This document shows positions 25,440 through 34,026 of a stretch of DNA of 64,000 bases, piece after piece. Source of the stretch: Lentzea pudingi (GTDB lineage Bacteria; Actinomycetota; Actinomycetes; Mycobacteriales; Pseudonocardiaceae). The notes under the pieces are model-generated. The model was given only the letters and a program-made list of their open reading frames with translations, ran no database searches and was not told the DNA's origin. The position numbers and the translations under genes were made by a program. Where the stretch lies: the NCBI RefSeq assembly GCF_014646255.1, contig NZ_BMNC01000004.1, forward strand, positions 62,001 to 126,000, written 5' to 3'. Position 1 is the first letter of the stretch. Every line of letters begins with the position of its first letter.

Positions 25440-26675
25440 ATGCCCCTCCGCCGTGTACTGCCCACCGCAGCCTTGGCGCTCGCCGTCCTCGCGGCCGGCT
25501 GCGGTGCCGAGACCGAGAAGGCCCAGGTCAAGACCGGGCCGGGCGTTACCGACGACACGATCTCGCTCGGCATCCTCACCGACATGACGGGTCCGTTCAA
25601 AGCCTCCGCGCTCACCCGCATGAAGGGCTACGAGCTCTACCTGAAGCAGGTCAACGACCGCGGCGGCATCTGCGGGCGCAGGATCGAGCTCAAGCAGAAG
25701 GACCACGCGTACGACGTGCAGAAGGCGCTCGACGCGTACTTCGACCTGGAGCCCCAGGTCCTCGGCCTGCTGGAGCTCGCGGGCACGCCCATGACCGCGG
25801 CGATCGAGCCCGACATCATGCAGACCCGCACGCTGACCGCGCCCGCCTCGTGGGCCGCGTCGCTGCTCGGCAACCCGCACATGATGATCGTCGGCACCAC
25901 GTACGACCTCGACGTCATCAACGGGCTCGACCACTACAAGCGCAAGGGCGTGATCAAGGACGGCGACACCGTCGGCCACGTCTACGCCAAGGGCAGCTAC
26001 GGCGACAACGCCGTCGAGGGCAGCCGGTTCGTCGGCACGCAGTGGAACATGAAGATCGTCGAGCAGCCGATCAGCGAGACCGCCGCCGACCTCTCGCAGC
26101 AGATCGCCGCCCTGAAGGCCGCGGGTGCCAAGGCCGTCGTGCTCAGCACCACCCCCGCCCAGACCGCCGCCGCCGTCGGTGTGGCCGCGGCGCTGAAGTG
26201 GGAGGTGCCGTTCATGGTCAACGTGGTCGGCTTCGACACCGCGATCCTCGACTCGCCGGTCGGCCCGGCCGTGGAGAAGCAGGTGTCCGTGGTGACGTCC
26301 GTGGCGCCGTTCACCGGCAGCCAGCCCGGCCCGCGCGAGGTGGCGGCCGCGTTCAACAAGTACTACCCGAACGACAAGCCCGCGATCTACGTCGACCACG
26401 GCTACACCGTCGCGAAGGTGTTCCTCTCGGTCATCGAGAAGGCGTGCCAGAACGGCGACCTCACGCGCGACGGCGTGCTGGACGCGTTCCACAGCACCAA
26501 CGGCCTGGACACCCAGGGCCTGACCAGCGCGTTGCACTACTCGCTCGTGGGCAGGCCGTCCGCCACGCAGTCGTACATCACCAAGGTCGACTCGAAGGTG
26601 CCCGGCGGTCTCACGACCGTGGAGGAGCTGTTCGAGTCCGAGCTCGTGAAGGCCAAGGGCACCAGGGCCAAGTAG
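25440..26675 (+). CDS. ABC substrate-binding lipoprotein, branched-chain amino-acid type
   Basis: 411 residues. The signal peptide has lipobox LAAGC, so it is anchored to the outer face of the membrane. The mature part fits the Leu/Ile/Val or amide-binding family: ISLGILTDMTGPF at the start, YLKQVNDRGGICGRRIEL, and the hinge segment KAVVLSTTPAQTAAAVG. No permease or ATPase genes adjoin it, so it is an orphan or serves a transporter elsewhere. ATG 25440 has AAGGA at a 7-nt spacing. A canonical terminator follows. Confidence 0.9.
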   Translation: MPLRRVLPTAALALAVLAAGCGAETEKAQVKTGPGVTDDTISLGILTDMTGPFKASALTRMKGYELYLKQVNDRGGICGRRIELKQKDHAYDVQKALDAYFDLEPQVLGLLELAGTPMTAAIEPDIMQTRTLTAPASWAASLLGNPHMMIVGTTYDLDVINGLDHYKRKGVIKDGDTVGHVYAKGSYGDNAVEGSRFVGTQWNMKIVEQPISETAADLSQQIAALKAAGAKAVVLSTTPAQTAAAVGVAAALKWEVPFMVNVVGFDTAILDSPVGPAVEKQVSVVTSVAPFTGSQPGPREVAAAFNKYYPNDKPAIYVDHGYTVAKVFLSVIEKACQNGDLTRDGVLDAFHSTNGLDTQGLTSALHYSLVGRPSATQSYITKVDSKVPGGLTTVEELFESELVKAKGTRAK

Positions 26676-26687
26676 CCACCGAACGAG

Positions 26688-26720
26688 AAATGCCCCTCCC
26701 GCACGCGGGAGGGGCATTTT
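26688..26720. terminator. Bidirectional rho-independent terminator
   Basis: AAATGCCCCTCCCG (26688-26701) pairs perfectly with CGGGAGGGGCATTT (26706-26719) around a 4-nt loop and is followed by a T run. It sits between the convergent ends of the lipoprotein gene and tex and can serve both. Confidence 0.92.
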
Positions 26721-26725
26721 CCGTC

Positions 26726-29056
26726 CTACTTGCCGAAACCGGCCTTGCGGAGCGCGTCCGCCATCGAGCCGCTCGCGGGCGCCGCCGCGGCGCGCTGCTG
26801 GCCACCGCGCTGCTGCCCGCCACGCTGCTGCGGGCGGCCACCGCGGTCACGGCCACCGCCGCCACCGCCCTGCTGCTTCGGAGCGGGCTTGCCCGGCTCG
26901 TCGGTCAGGCGCAGCGTCAGGCCGATGCGCTTGCGGGCCTCGTCGACCTCCAGCACCTTCACCCGCACCACGTCACCGGACTTCACGACGTCGCGCGGGT
27001 CCTTCACGTAGGTGTTGGACAGGGCCGAGATGTGCACGAGACCGTCCTGGTGCACGCCGATGTCGACGAACGCGCCGAACGCGGCCACGTTCGTCACGAC
27101 GCCCTCCAGCACCATGCCGGGCTGGAGATCGGCGATCTTCTCGACGCCGTCGGCGAAGGTCGCCGTCTTGAACGCCGGGCGCGGGTCGCGGCCGGGCTTC
27201 TCCAGTTCGCGCAGGATGTCCGTGACGGTCGGCAGACCGAACTGCTCGTCCACGAACTGCTCGGGCCGCACCTTCGTCAGCACCGCCGTGTTGCCGATCA
27301 GCTCGGCACCGGCGGCCTCCTGGATCCGGCGCACGACCGGGTACGCCTCGGGGTGCACCGAGGAGGCGTCGAGCGGCTCGTCGCCGCCGCGGATCTTGAG
27401 GAAGCCCGCGCACTGCTCGAACGCCTTCGGGCCCAGGCGCGCGACGTTCATCAGCGCCTTGCGGGACCTGAACGGGCCGTTGGAGTCGCGGTGCAGCACG
27501 ATGTTCTCCGCGAGACCGGCGGTGATGCCGGAGACGCGGCTGAGCAGCGGCACGGACGCGGTGTTGAGGTCGACGCCGACCGCGTTCACGCAGTCCTCGA
27601 CCACCGCGTCGAGCGACCGCGACAGCTTCGACTCCGCCAGGTCGTGCTGGTACTGACCGACGCCGATGGACTTCGGGTCGATCTTCACCAGCTCGGCCAG
27701 CGGGTCCTGCAGGCGGCGCGCGATCGAGACGGCGCCGCGGATCGACACGTCGAGGCCCGGCAGTTCGGACGACGCGTAGGCCGACGCCGAGTACACCGAC
27801 GCGCCCGCCTCCGACACCACGATCTTGGTGAGGTTGAGCTCGGGGTGGCGCTTGATCAGGTCGGCGGCCAGCTTGTCGGTCTCGCGCGACGCCGTGCCGT
27901 TGCCGATCGCGATCAGGTCGACGTCGTGCTGCTTGGACCACGCGGCGAGCTTCGCGATCGACTCGTCCCAGCGGTTCGCGGGCACGTGCGGCTGGATGAC
28001 GCCGTGCGAGACGACCTTGCCGGTGGCGTCGACGATCGCGACCTTCACGCCGGTGCGGTAGCCGGGGTCGAGGCCCATCGTGGCGCGCGTGCCGGCCGGG
28101 GCGGCCAGCAGCAGGTCGCGCAGGTTCGAGGCGAACACCTTCACGGCCTCGTCCTCGGCGAAGCTCCGCAGCCGGCCGCGCAGGTCGATGCCGAGGTGCA
28201 CGAGGATCCGCGTGCGCCACGCCCAGCGGACGGTGTCGGTGAGCCACTTGTCGCCCGGACGGCCCCGGTCGTCGATGCCGAAGCGCGACGCGATGCGCAC
28301 CTCGAACGTCGAGGGACCCTCCTCACGCGGCTCCTCCGGCTCCAGGACGAGGTCGAGGACCTCCTCCTTCTCGCCGCGGAACAGCGCCAGGATGCGGTGC
28401 GACGGCAGCTTCGCGAACGGCTCGTCGAACTCGAAGTAGTCGGAGAACTTGGCCCCGTCGGTCTCCTTGCCCTCGCGGACCTTGGAGACGACCCGGCCGC
28501 GCGTCCACATCTGCTCGCGCAGCTCGCCGATCAGGTCGCCGTCCTCGCCGAAGCGCTCGACCAGGATGGCCCGCGCGCCCTGCAGGGCGGCCGCGGCGTC
28601 CGCGACCTCCTTGGCCGGGTCGACGAACTTGGCGGCCTCCTCCTGGGGGTTCAGGCCAGGATCACCCAGAAGTGCGTCGGCCAGCGGTTCGAGACCGGCC
28701 TCCTTGGCGATCTGGGCCTTCGTGCGGCGCTTCTGCTTGTACGGCAGGTAGAGGTCCTCGAGCCGCGCCTTGGAGTCGGCGGCGAGGATCTGGGCTTCGA
28801 GGGCGTCGTTCAGCTTGCCCTGCTCGCGGATGGAGTTGATGACGGCCGCGCGGCGCTCTTCCAGTTCGCGCAGGTAGCCGAGGCGTTCCTCGAGCGTGCG
28901 CAGCTGGGCGTCGTCGAGACCGCCGGTCGCCTCCTTGCGGTAGCGGGCGACGAACGGGACGGTCGCGCCACCGTCGAGCAGTTCGACAGCAGAGCCGACC
29001 TGGCCTGCGGCCACGCCGAGCTCGTCAGCGATCTTCTGGTGGATGAGCGTTGTCAC
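26726..29056 (-). CDS. tex: RNA-binding transcription accessory protein Tex
   Basis: 776 residues, normal for Tex. Order: N-terminal helical region (VPFVARYRKEATGGLDD), YqgF-like domain (LGLDPGYRTGVKVAIVD near residue 330), helix-hairpin-helix pair (SRVSGITAGLAENIV), and the C-terminal S1 RNA-binding domain (GMVLEGVVTNVAAFGAFVDI, then GLVHIS). An Arg/Gly/Gln-rich linker precedes the last short helix, an actinobacterial addition. GTG 29056 (VTTLIHQKIADEL) is chosen over longer in-frame starts because Tex proteins begin here. It is divergent from the phosphodiesterase gene by 49 bp. Confidence 0.95.
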   Translation of the reverse strand: MTTLIHQKIADELGVAAGQVGSAVELLDGGATVPFVARYRKEATGGLDDAQLRTLEERLGYLRELEERRAAVINSIREQGKLNDALEAQILAADSKARLEDLYLPYKQKRRTKAQIAKEAGLEPLADALLGDPGLNPQEEAAKFVDPAKEVADAAAALQGARAILVERFGEDGDLIGELREQMWTRGRVVSKVREGKETDGAKFSDYFEFDEPFAKLPSHRILALFRGEKEEVLDLVLEPEEPREEGPSTFEVRIASRFGIDDRGRPGDKWLTDTVRWAWRTRILVHLGIDLRGRLRSFAEDEAVKVFASNLRDLLLAAPAGTRATMGLDPGYRTGVKVAIVDATGKVVSHGVIQPHVPANRWDESIAKLAAWSKQHDVDLIAIGNGTASRETDKLAADLIKRHPELNLTKIVVSEAGASVYSASAYASSELPGLDVSIRGAVSIARRLQDPLAELVKIDPKSIGVGQYQHDLAESKLSRSLDAVVEDCVNAVGVDLNTASVPLLSRVSGITAGLAENIVLHRDSNGPFRSRKALMNVARLGPKAFEQCAGFLKIRGGDEPLDASSVHPEAYPVVRRIQEAAGAELIGNTAVLTKVRPEQFVDEQFGLPTVTDILRELEKPGRDPRPAFKTATFADGVEKIADLQPGMVLEGVVTNVAAFGAFVDIGVHQDGLVHISALSNTYVKDPRDVVKSGDVVRVKVLEVDEARKRIGLTLRLTDEPGKPAPKQQGGGGGGRDRGGRPQQRGGQQRGGQQRAAAAPASGSMADALRKAGFGK

Positions 29057-29105
29057 AGCGCGCCATTCTGCCCGTTGTCCGATTCGACGTGGCACGGTGT
29101 CCTTC

Positions 29106-30203
29106 ATGACCATCGCCGAGGTCGTCCCCTCACTGCTGTCGGGCCTGGACGTGCCGGGTGCCGACAACACGCTCGGCCTGCCACCGGCCCGGCGTGTCGT
29201 CCTGCTGCTCGTCGACGGTCTGGGCCACGAGCTGCTGCGCGCTCACGCCTCGCACGCGCCGTTCCTGTCCGGGTTGTCCGACCGGCACATCTCCGCGGGC
29301 TTCCCGTCCTCGACGGCCACGAGCCTCGCCTCGATCGGCACCGGGCTGCGGTCCGGTGAGCACGGCATCGTCGGCTACACGTTCGCGGTCGGCGACGAGG
29401 TGCTCAACTCGCTGACCTGGACGCGCGCCGGCGACCACCAGCACGACCTGCGCAAGGCGCTCGTGCCCGAGGTCGTGCAGCCGCACCCGACGCTGTTCGA
29501 ACGCGCGGCGGCGGCCGGGGTCGCGGTCAGCGCGGTCGCGCCGATGCCGCACCGGTCGTCCGGGCTGACGAGGGCGGTGCTGCGCGGCTCGTGGTTCCGC
29601 GGCACCGCCGGGTTCGGCGACCTGGCGCTGGGCGCGGTGGCGGCGGTCCGGCAGGACCGGTCGTTCTGCTACGCCTACCACGCCGACCTCGACACGATCG
29701 GGCACATCTACGGGCCGGGCTCCGAGGAGTGGTTGCTGCAGCTGGAGTTCGTGGACTCGCTGGCAGCCCGGATCGCCTCGCGCCTGCCGTCCGGCTCGCT
29801 GCTCGCCGTCACGGCGGACCACGGCATGGTCACCGCGGGCGAGCGGATCGACTTCGACACCGAACCGCTGCTGTGGCAGGGGGTCCGGGTGATCGCCGGT
29901 GAGCCTCGGGTGCGGTACCTGCACGTCCAGAGCGACGAGGTGCTGTCCGTGTGGCGGGAGTTCCTCGGCGACCGGGCCGACGTGCTGACCCGTGCGGAAG
30001 CCGTGGACGCCGGGTGGTTCGGGCCGGTCAGCCCGCTCGCGATCGACCGCATCGGGGACGTCGTGGTGGCCATGAAGGACGCGCACGTGCTGGTGCGCAG
30101 CCAGGCGGAGCCGGGGCTGAGCGGGCTGACCGGGTTCCACGGCTCGCGGACCTCGGCGGAGCTGGCGATCCCGTTGCTCGTCCACTCAGTGGCTTCAGCG
30201 TAG
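29106..30203 (+). CDS. Alkaline-phosphatase superfamily phosphodiesterase/nucleotide pyrophosphatase
   Basis: 365 residues. The fold's first metal site is in VVLLLVDGLGHELL, the nucleophile region is FPSSTATSLASIGTG (Thr/Ser), and later metal ligands are in YHADLDTIGHIYG and AVTADHGMV. This matches the type I phosphodiesterase/nucleotide pyrophosphatase group. No signal peptide is seen, so it is probably cytoplasmic. ATG 29106 is chosen over the upstream in-frame GTG/ATG at 29043, which would overlap tex. Confidence 0.88.
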   Translation: MTIAEVVPSLLSGLDVPGADNTLGLPPARRVVLLLVDGLGHELLRAHASHAPFLSGLSDRHISAGFPSSTATSLASIGTGLRSGEHGIVGYTFAVGDEVLNSLTWTRAGDHQHDLRKALVPEVVQPHPTLFERAAAAGVAVSAVAPMPHRSSGLTRAVLRGSWFRGTAGFGDLALGAVAAVRQDRSFCYAYHADLDTIGHIYGPGSEEWLLQLEFVDSLAARIASRLPSGSLLAVTADHGMVTAGERIDFDTEPLLWQGVRVIAGEPRVRYLHVQSDEVLSVWREFLGDRADVLTRAEAVDAGWFGPVSPLAIDRIGDVVVAMKDAHVLVRSQAEPGLSGLTGFHGSRTSAELAIPLLVHSVASA

Positions 30204-30248
30204 AGTGAAATCAGCCCTTTCCGTTGTCTCGCTTTAGGATCACCGGAC

Positions 30249-31109
30249 GTGACGATCGAACTGCCAGGACCAGTCGGGTTCGTGCTCGGGGGCGGTGGGA
30301 GCCTCGGAGCCGCGCAGGTCGGCATGCTGCGCGCGTTGCGGGAGCACGGCGTGACGCCCGATCTGGTCGTCGGCACGTCGGTCGGCTCGGTCAACGGCTC
30401 GTTGCTCGCTCTGGACCCGGACAAGGCCTTCGAACGGCTCGCCGTGCTGTGGGAGGGCATGACGCGGCAGCGGGTGTTCCCCGGCGGGCCGATCGCGCAG
30501 CTGAGGTCGTTGCGCACCAACAAGACCTACCTCTTCCCGAACACCGGCCTGGCGCACGTGCTGGCCGAAGGGTTGGACGGCAGCACGTCCTTCTCGGACC
30601 TGACGCTGCCGTTCGGCGCGGTGTCGGTGAACGGCGTGACCGGTGAGGCCGTGAACATCACCGAGGGCGAGCTGATCCCCGCGATCCTCGCCAGCGCGGC
30701 GATCCCGGGCGTCTACCCGCCGGTGCGCATCGGCGACCAGGTGCTCTACGACGGCGGTGTGCTCGCGAACGTGCCGATCCGCCAAGCGCTCGCGATGGGC
30801 GCGAAGTCGTTGGTGGTGCTGGACTGCGCGTTCCCCGGGCACCTGCCGACGGTGCCGGAGACACTCGCCGAGACGTTGCTGTTCTGGGCGACGCTGGGCA
30901 TGCGCAACCAGGCCGTGCTGGAGGTGGAGCTGGCCTCGCGGAGCGCGCCGGTGCTGTACCTGCCGGGCCCGCCGGTGCAGGCCGTGACGCCGCTGGACTT
31001 CTCGCACACCGCGGAACTGGTCGAGGCCTCCTACCTGGCCTCGACCACGTTCCTCACGACGCTGGAGTACGCCGGCGTGGGGCTCTACGGGCACCCGTCA
31101 CACGGGTAG
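30249..31109 (+). CDS. Patatin-like phospholipase
   Basis: 286 residues. The oxyanion loop GFVLGGGGSLGAAQVGML is followed by the nucleophile elbow VVGTSVGSVNG (Ser in GTSVG) and the catalytic Asp in LYDGGV, giving the Ser-Asp dyad of patatin lipid acyl hydrolases. The last 60 residues contain ALLEVELASR-like helices usual in this subgroup. TAGGAT at 30235-30240 lies 9 nt before the GTG and may be a -10 element for a leaderless message. Confidence 0.92.
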   Translation: MTIELPGPVGFVLGGGGSLGAAQVGMLRALREHGVTPDLVVGTSVGSVNGSLLALDPDKAFERLAVLWEGMTRQRVFPGGPIAQLRSLRTNKTYLFPNTGLAHVLAEGLDGSTSFSDLTLPFGAVSVNGVTGEAVNITEGELIPAILASAAIPGVYPPVRIGDQVLYDGGVLANVPIRQALAMGAKSLVVLDCAFPGHLPTVPETLAETLLFWATLGMRNQAVLEVELASRSAPVLYLPGPPVQAVTPLDFSHTAELVEASYLASTTFLTTLEYAGVGLYGHPSHG

Positions 31110-31224
31110 CGCGCTGAACTGGCCGGACGCGGGCTGGTGCGGGCTCTGGGGTCAGCCCCGAAGAGCTGCTCGGCCCGCGCGAGCGCTCTCGAGTGCGACT
31201 CGACGTGCACTGCCGTGTCGAGCG

Positions 31225-31375
31225 CGTGGTCAGAAACTCCTTGGCACGCAACTGCTTCGTGACGGTCGCGGCACTCAGCCCGGTCAGGCGGGCGATGGTG
31301 CTGCGCGCGACGGGCCCGTGGTCCAGCACGGACCTGAGCACGTGGCGGCGGTGCGGCTCACGCGGTCCCTCCCCT
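31225..31375 (-). pseudogene. Remnant of a ROK-type regulator (N-terminal winged helix only)
   Basis: The 535-bp stretch 31110-31644 has no intact gene. On the minus strand one frame reads RRHVLRSVLDHGPVARSTIA then RLTGLSAATVTKQL, which is the winged helix of ROK/NagC-type regulators. It then loses family character, and a different frame (DHALDTAVHVESHSRALARA) looks more protein-like. No plausible start with a matching ribosome-binding site precedes it in frame. I read this as a decayed gene, and the rest of the interval as non-coding. Confidence 0.45.
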
Positions 31376-31644
31376 TCTCGCAGGGGTTCGTCTGATCTCC
31401 GGTCAGGCGAAGGCGGGCACCGCACAGATCGCGCTCGCCTGCCGACGGAGGTCGACGTGGCGGCGCGTGCTGAGCACGGAGGCCTGGGACATGCCCCGAC
31501 TCTGACATCCGGCGGCGCTCCGGCCAAGGGTGTTCACGTGGTGAGACGGCGCTGGCGCCCCCGGATGTGCCACGCTCCGGGACGTCAGTGATCGGCGCGT
31601 GAAACTGGTGCCAACACTTCTGGGGCGGGCGGACACCAACGGAC

Positions 31645-32217
31645 ATGACAACGGAAGACGACCGCTCGTTGTGGTCGCAGGCCGTCGGGGGCAGCGCGCA
31701 CGCCTTCGGGGTGCTGTTCGACCGGCACGCGAAGGCGGTCTACAACCACTGCTTCCGGCTCACGGCGTCGTGGGCCGAGGCGGAGGACCACCTGCAGGCG
31801 ACGTTCCTGCTGGCCTGGCGCAAGAAGGGCCAGGTGGTGCGGCTCGAACGGGAGTCCGCGCTGCCGTGGCTGCTCACGGTGGCGACCAACGTCGTGCGCA
31901 ACGAGCAGCGGTCGCTGAGCCGGCGGCTGAAGAACCTGCGACGGCTCGACGAGGAACGCGCGGTGCCCGACCACGCGGACATGGTCGCCGAACGGCTCGA
32001 TGACCAGCAACGGATGAAGGAACTGCTCAAGGCCGTGGAGAAGTTGCCGCGCAACGAACGTGAGGCGCTCGCCCTCTGTGTGTGGGCCGGGGTGTCGTAC
32101 GAGGACGCGGCCATTGTTTTCGGGATCGCCGCGGTGAGCGTGCGAGCACGGGTCAGCAAGGCGAAGGCGAAGCTCCAGCAGCAGCACGTGCTCGTGCACA
32201 CCGGGGAGGACCGATGA
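31645..32217 (+). CDS. ECF-type RNA polymerase sigma factor
   Basis: 190 residues. Region 2 (FGVLFDRHAKAVYNHCFRL, then EDHLQATFLLAWRK) and region 4 (LPRNEREALALCVWAGVSYE, then VSVRARVSKAKAKL) are both present with a charged linker. It should direct RNA polymerase to a small regulon. It overlaps the next gene by ATGA, so the neighbour is probably its membrane partner. I did not find a confident autoregulatory promoter. Confidence 0.93.
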   Translation: MTTEDDRSLWSQAVGGSAHAFGVLFDRHAKAVYNHCFRLTASWAEAEDHLQATFLLAWRKKGQVVRLERESALPWLLTVATNVVRNEQRSLSRRLKNLRRLDEERAVPDHADMVAERLDDQQRMKELLKAVEKLPRNEREALALCVWAGVSYEDAAIVFGIAAVSVRARVSKAKAKLQQQHVLVHTGEDR

Positions 32218-33023
32218 CCACCACGCTTCCGCCGGAGCGCGACCTGCCTCCCGGCCGTCACCTCCGGATCCGTGCCGAGCTGGAACGCACCGTCGTCCGG
32301 CGCCGCCGCGGGATGCGGTTCGCGACGACGGCGACCGCGCTCGCCGCGGTGGTCACCGCCGTGATGCTCGTGCGGCCCGATCAGCCGATCAGCGGCTACT
32401 GGTCCTCCCGGCCGACGATCTCCGGTTTGGACGCGCAGCGGGTGAAGGACGTCGAGGAAGGCTGCTGGAAGGCGGCGCGGACCCCCGACCGGCCGGTGCT
32501 GCACCGCTACCACCAGGACGCCGCGGGGACGTTCGCGCTGCTCTACACGCCGACCGACGCGCTGACGTGCGATCTGAGCACGCCGGGCAGCTACTACTCG
32601 AACCAGTACCTGCCGAGCCGGAAGGGGTTCGACACGCGGTGGCTCAACGGGCACTTCTCGGTGGACTTCCAGCACCAGATGAGCGGGGACCGCGCCGGGC
32701 GGCCGGGCAGCCAGACCGTGGCCGGGCGGGTCGACTCGCAGGTCAAGCGGATGACCTGGACGTACTTCGGCCGGACCGTCGAGGCCGAGATCAAGGACGG
32801 CACCTTCGTCGCCAGGATCCTGCAGCCGGCCGACTGGGACCACCCGAGGGAGCGCGACGGCAGCGAGTCGCTCAAGGCCTACGACGCCGAGGGCAGGTCG
32901 CTCGGTGACACGCGCTCGGATCTGAGCGCGTGCTACGTCGACCGGGAGGGCAACATCATCTCCGGTTCCTGGGACCCGCAGCAGGTCCCGGACTACTGCA
33001 AGCCGGGAGAACCCTGGCGCTGA
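32214..33023 (+). CDS. Single-pass membrane protein coupled to the ECF sigma factor
   Basis: 269 residues. A basic cytoplasmic tail (LRIRAELERTVVRRRRG) is followed by one membrane helix (TTATALAAVVTAVMLV) and a large external domain of about 200 residues with four or so cysteines (EEGCWKA, LTCDLS, SACYVD, DYCKPGE). The overlapping start and topology suggest an anti-sigma factor or sensor. The cytoplasmic part is only about 35 residues and lacks the zinc-binding HxxxCxxC motif, so any anti-sigma activity would be atypical. Confidence 0.7.
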   Translation: MTTTLPPERDLPPGRHLRIRAELERTVVRRRRGMRFATTATALAAVVTAVMLVRPDQPISGYWSSRPTISGLDAQRVKDVEEGCWKAARTPDRPVLHRYHQDAAGTFALLYTPTDALTCDLSTPGSYYSNQYLPSRKGFDTRWLNGHFSVDFQHQMSGDRAGRPGSQTVAGRVDSQVKRMTWTYFGRTVEAEIKDGTFVARILQPADWDHPRERDGSESLKAYDAEGRSLGDTRSDLSACYVDREGNIISGSWDPQQVPDYCKPGEPWR

Positions 33024-33031
33024 ACGACACT

Positions 33032-33066
33032 ACCGATCAGTACGCTCAAGCGACATACTGGTTGGT
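33032..33066. promoter_or_regulatory. Dyad directly before the alpha/beta hydrolase start codon
   Basis: ACCGATCAGTA (33032-33042) and TACTGGTTGGT (33056-33066) are inverted copies matching at 9 of 11 positions with a 13-nt spacer; the right arm abuts the ATG at 33067. The form resembles TetR-family operators. Confidence 0.5.
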
Positions 33067-33981
33067 ATGACGACTGTGGCGAACTTCGGCGGCACCAGTC
33101 ACCACGCCGACCTCGACGGGCCCGTGCACTGGGTCGACTTCGGCGGACCGGAGGACGGTCCGCGCATCGTGCTCGTGCACGGACTCGGCGGCTCGCACCT
33201 CAACTGGGTGCTGCTGGCGCCGTTGCTCGCCCAGAGGGCCCGCGTGACGGCCGTCGACCTCGCCGGGCACGGCCTGACGAACCCCGAGGGGCGCCAGACC
33301 ACGGTCCAGGCCAACACGCGGCTGCTGGGCCGGTTCCTGCGCGAGGTCGTGGGGGAGCCGGCGGTCCTGGCCGGCAACTCGATGGGCGGGCTGATCTCGC
33401 TCTTCCAGACCGCCCACGACCCGGAGCTCGTGCGCGGACTGGTGCTGATCGACCCCGCGCTGCCGATGGTGCTCGGGACGCGGCCCGACCCGACGATGCT
33501 CAGCACGTTCTTCCTGTACTCGGTGCCGGGGCTGGGGGAGCGGTTCCTGGCGAGGTCGAGGGCCGTGCCCGCCCGCCGGCAGGTCGAACGCCTGCTGGAG
33601 CTGGTCTGCGCTGACCCGTCCGGCATCCCCGAGGAGCTCAAGCAGGCCAGTGAGCACCTGATCGGCGAACGCGCCAAGGTCGACGGGCTCGACACGGCGT
33701 TCCTCGCGGCCGCGCGCAGCGTCGTGTTCACGACGTCCAAGCGCGGCGCTTACCACGCGGCGATGGCCAAGGTCCGCGTGCCGGTGTTCCTGATGAGCGG
33801 CGACCGGGACAGGCTGGTCAACGTCGCCGCGGCCAGGGCCGTGGCGCGCAGGTTCCCGCACTGGCGCTACGACGAGTTCGCGAACGTCGGTCACGTGCCC
33901 CAGATGGAGATCCCGGACGTCGTGTCCGAGAGGGTCCTGGCCTGGATGGACGCCAACCGCCTGAGCACGTCCGCGAGCTGA
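33067..33981 (+). CDS. Alpha/beta-fold hydrolase
   Basis: 304 residues. The oxyanion region VLVHGLGGSHLNW, nucleophile elbow GNSMGG (Ser), acid in MSGDRDRLV and catalytic His in VGHVPQMEIP make a complete triad. There is no signal peptide. Next to it is a convergent WS/DGAT acyltransferase, which suggests an ester or lipid substrate. An operator-like dyad covers the promoter. Confidence 0.9.
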   Translation: MTTVANFGGTSHHADLDGPVHWVDFGGPEDGPRIVLVHGLGGSHLNWVLLAPLLAQRARVTAVDLAGHGLTNPEGRQTTVQANTRLLGRFLREVVGEPAVLAGNSMGGLISLFQTAHDPELVRGLVLIDPALPMVLGTRPDPTMLSTFFLYSVPGLGERFLARSRAVPARRQVERLLELVCADPSGIPEELKQASEHLIGERAKVDGLDTAFLAAARSVVFTTSKRGAYHAAMAKVRVPVFLMSGDRDRLVNVAAARAVARRFPHWRYDEFANVGHVPQMEIPDVVSERVLAWMDANRLSTSAS

Positions 33982-34026
33982 CCCGGCGTGCTGCTCGGCG
34001 CCGGTGAGCTCGATGCCGCGCGTGCC

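Noticed and set aside
25328..29359. A plus-strand frame open for about 4 kb across the lipoprotein and tex region
   Set aside because: It is antisense to tex, is Arg/Ala/His/Gln-rich with no domain signal, and arises from high-GC codon bias. The tex protein in the opposite strand is unmistakable.
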